Shown here in pieces: positions 58,531 through 64,000 of a DNA stretch of 64,000 nt. Source of the DNA: Spirochaetota bacterium (GTDB lineage: Bacteria; Spirochaetota; Brachyspiria; Brachyspirales; JACRPF01). Made by a program: the position numbers and the translations under genes. Location: assembly GCA_016214035.1 (NCBI GenBank), contig JACRPF010000003.1, positions 124,001 to 188,000 on the forward strand, in the 5' to 3' direction. The notes below the pieces were generated by a model, which was given only the letters and a program-made list of their open reading frames with translations, had not been told where the DNA came from and searched no databases. The number at the start of each line of letters is the position of its first letter. Position 1 is the stretch's first letter.

Positions 58531-59856
58531 TCAGCTGACGTCTTTGCCCCAGACGGCGTAACAGCATTTGCCGCGCGATTTTGCCGTATACAGTGCTTTA
58601 TCCGCGTTCGCCAGCAGTTTGTCAATCTCCATCTCGGGCCCATAGGTGGCGATGCCGATGGAACAATTGATGAGTGAATCCCGGGGGATAGCAGCGTCAC
58701 GTTTGAGGAATGTGCACAGTTCGGTGTGAAAGTGTTTTCGAGATGCAAGCAAGGGGGGAATTCGTGCGGCGAATTCCTCGGCTCCGGTTGATTCGGTTTC
58801 CGGCAGTATGATCACGAACTCGTCGCCGCCGAACCGGGAAACGATGTCGCTCGTGCGGACCATCTGGCGCAGGAGTTCGGAGAAAAGCTGCAGAATCAGA
58901 TCCCCGGCCTGATGGCCGAAGGTGTCGTTGTAATATTTGAAGTTGTCGAGGTCGATGAACACCGCGGAGAAAGATTTTCTGGACTGGCTGCGGTAACGAA
59001 GATATCGTGAACGCTCTTCCTTGATGCGGCTTATCAGTTTCTGCCGGTTGTCGAGACCGGTGAGCATATCGGTTGTCGCGAGCGCAAGGAGCTGCGTGTT
59101 CGCTTTTTCAAGTTCCATCGTGCGTTCCTTGATGCGCGCCTCAAGCTCTGCGTTGATATGCGCCAGACGTTCCTGGTTATCGCTTTCCTCGCGCAGAAAG
59201 GCGAACGATACGATGAGGAGCAGCACGAAAAAATAATATTCGCTGAGGACGATGTGGCGGAGTATGCCGTGAACGACGAGGAAGTCATTGAATGCGAAAC
59301 CGACCGGCAGCATCATGAGCACCGCATAGAACTTCCGGGCCTGAATGACCCTGCTGCGCGCAACGACTACGGTGGCGATGATGAAGAGCGCCACCAGCAG
59401 TATCGAGAATACCGTGTACCCGATGCGCGTCTGGGCGATGGCGTAATTGAAATTGCCGAGCGGCGTTGCGATCACCATCTGACGCGTGGGGTATGAAAGA
59501 AAGAAGTTGAAGGGGACCACGCAGAGTGACGGAATGAAAAACGGCAGCAGGAATTGAAGTGTGGTGCGGTCGTTGCCCGACGCGATGACCGACATGGTCG
59601 TCAGATACGCCGGGACCAGGATGATGACCGCGATGATCTTTATCCGGTGAAACAGCAGTATCTGGTTCGGTGACAGCGGCAGGCTGAGTGCAAACTGCAT
59701 GGCAATGAATAACGCGATGCCGAATGCGGTGAGCCCCAGATAGAGATATTTGTAATGCGCTCTTTTATAAACGAGAAAAAAGCGGTAAATATGCGTGAGT
59801 CCCAGCGATATAACGATTGCACACATCGCCACCAGCGATATCTGAAAGAAGCTCAT
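58531..59856 (-). CDS. 7TM-sensor diguanylate cyclase (GGDEF)
   Basis: 441-aa membrane protein. Six to eight hydrophobic helices (~1-225) form a 7TM-type sensor, a coiled coil (ERLAHINAELEARIKERTMELEKAN) links it to a GGDEF domain (~265-440). The active loop is FGGDEFVII (~341) with upstream IDLDNFKYYND holding the metal Asp. It should make cyclic di-GMP. A classical RxxD inhibitory site is not obvious. AAGGAG precedes the ATG. Confidence 0.93.
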   Translation of the reverse strand: MSFFQISLVAMCAIVISLGLTHIYRFFLVYKRAHYKYLYLGLTAFGIALFIAMQFALSLPLSPNQILLFHRIKIIAVIILVPAYLTTMSVIASGNDRTTLQFLLPFFIPSLCVVPFNFFLSYPTRQMVIATPLGNFNYAIAQTRIGYTVFSILLVALFIIATVVVARSRVIQARKFYAVLMMLPVGFAFNDFLVVHGILRHIVLSEYYFFVLLLIVSFAFLREESDNQERLAHINAELEARIKERTMELEKANTQLLALATTDMLTGLDNRQKLISRIKEERSRYLRYRSQSRKSFSAVFIDLDNFKYYNDTFGHQAGDLILQLFSELLRQMVRTSDIVSRFGGDEFVIILPETESTGAEEFAARIPPLLASRKHFHTELCTFLKRDAAIPRDSLINCSIGIATYGPEMEIDKLLANADKALYTAKSRGKCCYAVWGKDVS

Positions 59857-59958
59857 TACCGGATTTCTCCTTACGAGATAGTATAGTAGGTTCAGAGTGG
59901 AGCGTCAAGGCCGGGGTGCCGCATTTGTGAACGTTTTATGTTTTTCAGTCTGCTCTGA

Positions 59959-59986
59959 TTGACGGAAATAATTTTTACGATATACT
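59959..59986 (+). promoter_or_regulatory. Promoter of adenylate cyclase operon
   Basis: TTGACG at 59959-59964 and TATACT at 59981-59986 with a 16-bp spacer, about 90 bp before the cyclase ATG. Confidence 0.6.
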
Positions 59987-60074
59987 GCATGAGCGGGCGG
60001 GGATGCTCCGATGAACAGTCAGGCATCAACTCCGATGGACAGCACAATGTACGTTTGTATCTGGCGGGTACGGC

Positions 60075-61772
60075 ATGAACGGAATTCTTGATATTATTTT
60101 CGGGAAAAAAATCGGCGGATCGCGCATCATGCCGGTGAGCATCAAAATTATCGGCGTGTTCACGGTGTTCATTCTCGGCACCGGGTTTGTTTCCAACTAC
60201 ATCAATCTGCTTTTAAACCGCAATGAACAGCTCCGGCTTGCACGCCAGATTCTTGTCAAAGAGCTCAAGGATATTCACACCTTCTGCAATAATCAGTTTG
60301 AGATCGTCGCTTACAGCGGCGATAAAAAAGCAGCTCTGGATGCGATCAGCAAGCGTGCGATGTCGGAATTCAAGAACTCAAAGGCGCTTGCCGTGGGTGT
60401 CAAAGAGGACGGCAAGGTGCTGTTCCTCGCATACGCGAGCAATGCGCTGCCGTTTGAAGACCGATCGGTGCTTGCGCTCATGGCTACCAACCGCGCACGG
60501 GGCGTTACCGAAGGCTGGCTGCCGTTCCGGTTCAACGGCGCGGACTACTTCGGCATGTACAAGTTCAATCAGCATTGGGATATGTATGTCCTGCGCGGCG
60601 AGGAGGAGAACGAGTTCCGCCGCGACTCGCGCAACATCATGACCACGGTCGCTATCATCATCAGTCTCATTACGCTTGTAGCGGTCGCCGCCGGTATATT
60701 CCTGCTGTCATACATCCTCCGTTTCGTGCGTGTGATGACCGACGCGCTCATCGCCATGGACCGTGAACAGAAGATCACCCATATCGACCTCAAGGGCGCG
60801 TCAAACGACGATATCACCTTTCTCGGCATGTCGTTCAACTCGGTTGCAAACACGATCAGCACGCTGCTGGCAATATTCAGGAAATTCGTCAACAAGGACA
60901 TCGCGCTCAAGGCATATCGGGAACGCGAGATACGTCTTGAGGGTTCCCGGATGGAACTCACGATGCTTTTCTCCGACATCAAGGGATTCACCACGATTAC
61001 CGAGATGCTCGGTACCGACATCATCAAACTCCTCAATATGCATTATGACAAGGCGATACACGAGATCATTCATCTCGACGGTGTCATCGGTTCTATCATC
61101 GGGGATGCGGTGCTTGCGGTATTCGGCGCCATTGAAGAATCCACCATGAACAAATCGTATGCCTCGGTACAGGCCGGTTACCGGATACAGGCGATAGCCG
61201 CGGGACTGCGCAAACAGATGAAACATCGTCACGACGAGATGACAAAGAAGAAACGCCTCACCGAGATCGAGGAAAAGGTATATCATGCCGTGCTCATCGA
61301 AGTCGGCGTGGGCATCGACGGCGGCGAGGTGTTCTACGGTAACATCGGGTCGTTCGAGCGCATGACGAATACGGTCATCGGCGACACGGTGAACTCCGCA
61401 TCGCGGCTTGAAGGGCTTACCCGCGTATACAAAGTCCCGGTGATCTGCTCCGAGTACGTGAAGAATGATATCGAAGAAAACGTTAAGAGTCACGGTGTTC
61501 ATTTCGTTGAGATCGACACGGTTATGGTGAAAGGCAAGACCGTGGGAAAGAAAATATTCTGGCCGGTACCGCATGAAGCGATGAACGCATCGCTTGAGAA
61601 ACAAATTGCGCTTTTTGAGGCTGCACGCGAGCGATACGATGCGGGGCAGTGCCCGGAAGCGAAGAAGGCATTTGCGCATGTTACGCTGCCGATCGCCGAT
61701 GTATTCCGCGAACGGCTTTCACAGGATAAACCGACTCATTGGAACGGCATATGGACCATGACAAGCAAATAG
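60075..61772 (+). CDS. Membrane class III adenylate/guanylate cyclase with HAMP
   Basis: 565-aa receptor-type cyclase. One helix near residues 20-40, an extracytoplasmic sensor of about 150 residues, a second helix (~193-217), a HAMP-like linker, then the class III catalytic domain from ~285. Metal site: LFSDIKGFTTI (~299) and GSIIGDAVLAVFG; the transition-state block is TNTVIGDTVNSASRLEGLT with Asn and Arg. An inserted basic helical stretch (KQMKHRHDEMTKKKRL) precedes VGVGIDGGEVFYGNIGS. Probably makes cAMP in response to an external cue. Similar receptors are numerous in spirochaetes. Its stop lies 22 nt inside the next gene. Confidence 0.92.
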   Translation: MNGILDIIFGKKIGGSRIMPVSIKIIGVFTVFILGTGFVSNYINLLLNRNEQLRLARQILVKELKDIHTFCNNQFEIVAYSGDKKAALDAISKRAMSEFKNSKALAVGVKEDGKVLFLAYASNALPFEDRSVLALMATNRARGVTEGWLPFRFNGADYFGMYKFNQHWDMYVLRGEEENEFRRDSRNIMTTVAIIISLITLVAVAAGIFLLSYILRFVRVMTDALIAMDREQKITHIDLKGASNDDITFLGMSFNSVANTISTLLAIFRKFVNKDIALKAYREREIRLEGSRMELTMLFSDIKGFTTITEMLGTDIIKLLNMHYDKAIHEIIHLDGVIGSIIGDAVLAVFGAIEESTMNKSYASVQAGYRIQAIAAGLRKQMKHRHDEMTKKKRLTEIEEKVYHAVLIEVGVGIDGGEVFYGNIGSFERMTNTVIGDTVNSASRLEGLTRVYKVPVICSEYVKNDIEENVKSHGVHFVEIDTVMVKGKTVGKKIFWPVPHEAMNASLEKQIALFEAARERYDAGQCPEAKKAFAHVTLPIADVFRERLSQDKPTHWNGIWTMTSK

Positions 61773-62965
61773 CAACGATAGAACGCGCACGTCAGTATTT
61801 TCTCAAGGACGTGCTCACCGACGACACCGACAAGCCGGGAAAATATAATCTCGGCGATGAATTCAAGAAGATGAAACGCAATCGTTCAATCGGATTGTAT
61901 GTGGTGGTATTTTTGTTTCTCGCGTCACTCGCATCGCTTACCGTGGTTGTCGCGGTGAACTGGCAGAAGAAGTCGCGCAGTGCAGATATCGCCGTCGCCG
62001 ATTTCGAGGCGTTCAATCTTACCGAACTCGTCAACGCCTCGCGCCGGTATACCGATCGTCTCGGTGTGGCGCTTTCGGAGCTCGCGGAACTGCGGGCGTC
62101 GCGTGAAAATGCGCTCAAAGCGGCAACCGCACTCGGTGAAGAGGCGACCATCGCCGCGGTGAAGGTGAAATACGATCCGCTCATCGCTGAAAAGCAGGGT
62201 GAGGTGAACGACCTTCGCGCGCGTCTTGATGATCAGCAGCGCATGCTTTCCCGTCAGGCAAAGAAAGGCGAGGCAATGGTTGACAGTTTCGAGGCGGTGA
62301 TGCGTCTTGAACTTGCCAAACAGCGGCGTGATTATGAAGAAAAGATCGCGATGCTTCGCGACGAGGTTACGCTCCTCTATAATCCGATAATAGCATCTCC
62401 CGAGATGCTCCGTATTATCGAAGGACGCGATCGTCCGCGCGATACGGCGGCACGTGATTTTACCCGTGAGGCGGTCGGCGAACGCATCGCCACCGAGGAC
62501 GATATACGCACACTCCGACGGGCGCAGACGAATACCGCGCTGCTGCTTGAAAAACTATCCCGCATTCCGTATACCAATTCAGTGCCGCCGGCGCTCACTG
62601 CCGTCGGGCGCAACGCCCAGCACGCCGCGTCCGGTTACGAATCGATTGCCGGACGTTTTGCCGATCTGATGTCACGAAGGACCGCTGAGCTTACCGCCTA
62701 CCGCGCCGCACTCAACGATCTTCTGCGTAAACGCCGTGACGCGAGCGGCTATGTCATCGACCCGCGCGTTGCCACGAACATGGTGGTCCATATCGATCCG
62801 CTCTACCAGGTCACCAGGTCGGCTACGGCTATCGTATTCCGCGATGACGACTCGGTTGCCGCTACGATCACCGTGTTCCGCACCCCCGACGGTATGCGCG
62901 GTTCGATTATTTCGTCAAACGGGCCGATCGATCCGTTTAACCGTATTCTGGTAAAAATCCGCTGA
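61751..62965 (+). CDS. Single-helix membrane protein with coiled coil, unknown
   Basis: 404-aa protein I do not recognise. A ~45-residue charged N-terminus, one membrane helix (IGLYVVVFLFLASLASLTVVVAV), then a long alpha-helical, Ala/Arg/Glu-rich region (~85-215) of coiled-coil character, and a more folded C-terminal third (~315-404) with DPRVATNMVVHIDPLYQV and TVFRTPDGMRGSIIS. It overlaps the cyclase gene by 22 nt, so translation is coupled and a role with the cyclase is likely. The start ATG has GGAA six bases upstream. Confidence 0.75.
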   Translation: MDHDKQIATIERARQYFLKDVLTDDTDKPGKYNLGDEFKKMKRNRSIGLYVVVFLFLASLASLTVVVAVNWQKKSRSADIAVADFEAFNLTELVNASRRYTDRLGVALSELAELRASRENALKAATALGEEATIAAVKVKYDPLIAEKQGEVNDLRARLDDQQRMLSRQAKKGEAMVDSFEAVMRLELAKQRRDYEEKIAMLRDEVTLLYNPIIASPEMLRIIEGRDRPRDTAARDFTREAVGERIATEDDIRTLRRAQTNTALLLEKLSRIPYTNSVPPALTAVGRNAQHAASGYESIAGRFADLMSRRTAELTAYRAALNDLLRKRRDASGYVIDPRVATNMVVHIDPLYQVTRSATAIVFRDDDSVAATITVFRTPDGMRGSIISSNGPIDPFNRILVKIR

Positions 62966-62973
62966 GAACGAGG

Positions 62974-63777
62974 ATGATAAAGCCCATGAAAAACATAGTT
63001 CTGTTTCTTGCAGGAACGCTCGCATTGTACGGTGCGTGGGATTTTCCCGGAGCATCGGTGAAATCGGTGACCACCAACGAGGACCGTATCACCGCCGTTC
63101 TATCTGCCGGCGGAAAGACGATTCACGTCACCGCAACGGCTGAACCCACCGCCGCGGATATGGAACGTGTCCGTTCCCGCTGGGATGTGTTTTCCCGCTG
63201 GCAGAGGATTAATGTGAAGCAGGCGGAGTTCACGCTTTCCGCGTCGGCACTTGAAATGATTGTGATTCCCGAGACCATCGATGCCGGCGCCACGAACGCG
63301 GCCGTTTTCCTTCCGGCCGGCATGCTGTTCTACGATTTTGACGGCACGCTCCGGTATATGATACGGCTTCTCAAGGACGGTACGCTTGTGAAGATCGCCG
63401 GGTCATTCACCGCCGAGGTGGAACTGATCGCACGCCTTGAACGCGCGATAGAGAACCCCGTGCTTTTCGCCCGCATGAACGATGTCGATTATCTGTCGGC
63501 GCGCGTGGAAGAACTCACCGGACGCATCGAGTCGCTCACGGTGAGCGTAGACCTTCTGCGGCAGGCGTTTATCGGCGTCGAGAACCGGGGCTTTCTCGGT
63601 ATCGGCAATAAGCCCGTGACGCCGGCTGCGCTGAAGGCCGCACTCGCCGCCAAACGCGCGAATCCGGCAATTGCCGCGGGCGATCTTGCCGCACAGCTCC
63701 GCAAGGGCGGTATAGAGCTGTCCGATCAGGAAGCGTCACTCATACTTGCCGTATTTTTCAACGAGTTCCCGAAATAG
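62974..63777 (+). CDS. Exported protein of unknown function
   Basis: 267-aa protein with a signal peptide in the first ~20 residues (MKNIVLFLAGTLALYGA). The rest has an N-terminal beta-rich part (SVKSVTTNEDRITAVLSAGGK) and a C-terminal helical part with a heptad-like stretch (ARVEELTGRIESLTVSVDLL) and a closing helical segment ILAVFFNEFPK. No family recognised. It begins 8 nt after the coiled-coil gene, so cyclase, membrane coiled-coil protein and this protein form a three-gene operon ending at a terminator. An ATG 12 bases downstream (62986) is an alternative start. Confidence 0.7.
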   Translation: MIKPMKNIVLFLAGTLALYGAWDFPGASVKSVTTNEDRITAVLSAGGKTIHVTATAEPTAADMERVRSRWDVFSRWQRINVKQAEFTLSASALEMIVIPETIDAGATNAAVFLPAGMLFYDFDGTLRYMIRLLKDGTLVKIAGSFTAEVELIARLERAIENPVLFARMNDVDYLSARVEELTGRIESLTVSVDLLRQAFIGVENRGFLGIGNKPVTPAALKAALAAKRANPAIAAGDLAAQLRKGGIELSDQEASLILAVFFNEFPK

Positions 63778-63783
63778 ATCGGG

Positions 63784-63813
63784 CAGAACACTATTGCCGT
63801 GTGCTGTTTTCTT
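63784..63813 (+). terminator. Candidate intrinsic terminator of cyclase operon
   Basis: CAGAACAC at 63784-63791 pairs with GTGTGCTG at 63799-63806 (one mismatch) over a 7-base loop and is followed by TTTTCTT. It lies 7 bp after the stop codon. Confidence 0.6.
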
Positions 63814-63901
63814 ATTTGACGAAATGATATTTTCACACCTGCAGTGACCTGTGACGTAGGGAGCTGGGTTCGGGGGGCATGCCGTCCCGGGGAGCAGAAG
63901 T

Positions 63902-64000
63902 ATGATCTGTCTGAACGTATGCGGCGCAATGCGCGTGTCAGTGCTGTCATCGGTTATGCTTATATCGCTCAACCTGGGGTGCATATTCGCGCAGCGCACG
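63902..64000 (+). CDS. Start of a secreted protein, cut by window end
   Basis: An open frame of 33 codons runs from ATG 63902 to the last base. GGGGAG at 63889-63894 is a good ribosome site seven bases upstream. The peptide MICLNVCGAMRVSVLSSVML followed by ISLNLGCIFAQRT reads as a signal peptide, possibly with a cleavage after FAQ. Nothing can be said of the mature protein. Confidence 0.5.
   Translation, partial: MICLNVCGAMRVSVLSSVMLISLNLGCIFAQRT

Overview
The window looks like chromosome from a Gram-negative, flagellated, anaerobic bacterium. A spirochaete-like lineage is the best fit, but I cannot fix the phylum. Pointers are an RNase Y/YmdB pair, a FlgM-type anti-sigma factor, a Slt-type lipoprotein transglycosylase, a membrane class III adenylate cyclase beside unknown envelope proteins, a complete [FeFe]-hydrogenase locus next to rex, and many Tat-exported Gfo/Idh/MocA proteins. 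Coding DNA is GC-rich with gcg/cgc-heavy codons, apart from one visibly AT-rich island (about 15.4-17.8 kb).

Layout. 0-4.2 kb: housekeeping run rny (5' cut by the window), ymdB, yggS, plsC, then flgM. 4.3-8.3 kb: reverse-strand transglycosylase, winged-helix protein and FkbM methyltransferase. 8.4-12.1 kb: DUF438/hemerythrin/PAS protein, DUF1858 redox protein, radical SAM protein, HAD phosphatase. 12.1-14.9 kb: reverse-strand Gfo/Idh/MocA plus an unusual fusion of a catalytically dead sugar-ABC ATPase with a SpoIIE/RsbU phosphatase. 15.0-18.8 kb: repeat-rich accessory region with dispersed palindromic repeats around a tandem SUMF1-like gene and a GIY-YIG nuclease gene, then two adjacent non-coding arrays of about 21-bp units.

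18.8-40.0 kb is the most interesting part. A divergent AraC regulator faces a run of forward genes: a sugar ABC transporter (ATPase, permease, binding protein), three Tat-signal Gfo/Idh/MocA oxidoreductases, a DUF1080 protein, a four-gene Nqr/Rnf-like membrane module lacking the NADH/ferredoxin-input subunits, a ThuA-HEAT-discoidin giant, a small discoidin protein, a TIGR03663-like membrane glycosyltransferase, a NusG-II protein, a Gx-transporter/EcfT fusion and ApbE flavin transferase. The NqrC/RnfG-like subunit is fused to a discoidin-type domain. I read this as a possible extracytoplasmic sugar-oxidation system whose electrons pass through a flavinylated membrane conduit. That reading is inference; the gene content is seen directly.

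40.0-50.2 kb: reverse-strand GT2 glycosyltransferase, tRNA-Gln(CUG), then a compact reverse-strand operon hydC, a [2Fe-2S] protein, hydB, hydA, hydG, hydF, hydE, divergent from rex. The two promoters here are near mirror images with a Rex-like operator. 50.2-64 kb: TPR protein, AraC regulator, a possible 34-aa membrane peptide, TIM-barrel isomerase, TolB-like protein, an internally deleted miniature Fpg glycosylase, NadE, radical SAM/B12 protein, 7TM-GGDEF protein, adenylate cyclase with two unknown envelope proteins, and the start of a secreted protein cut by the window end.
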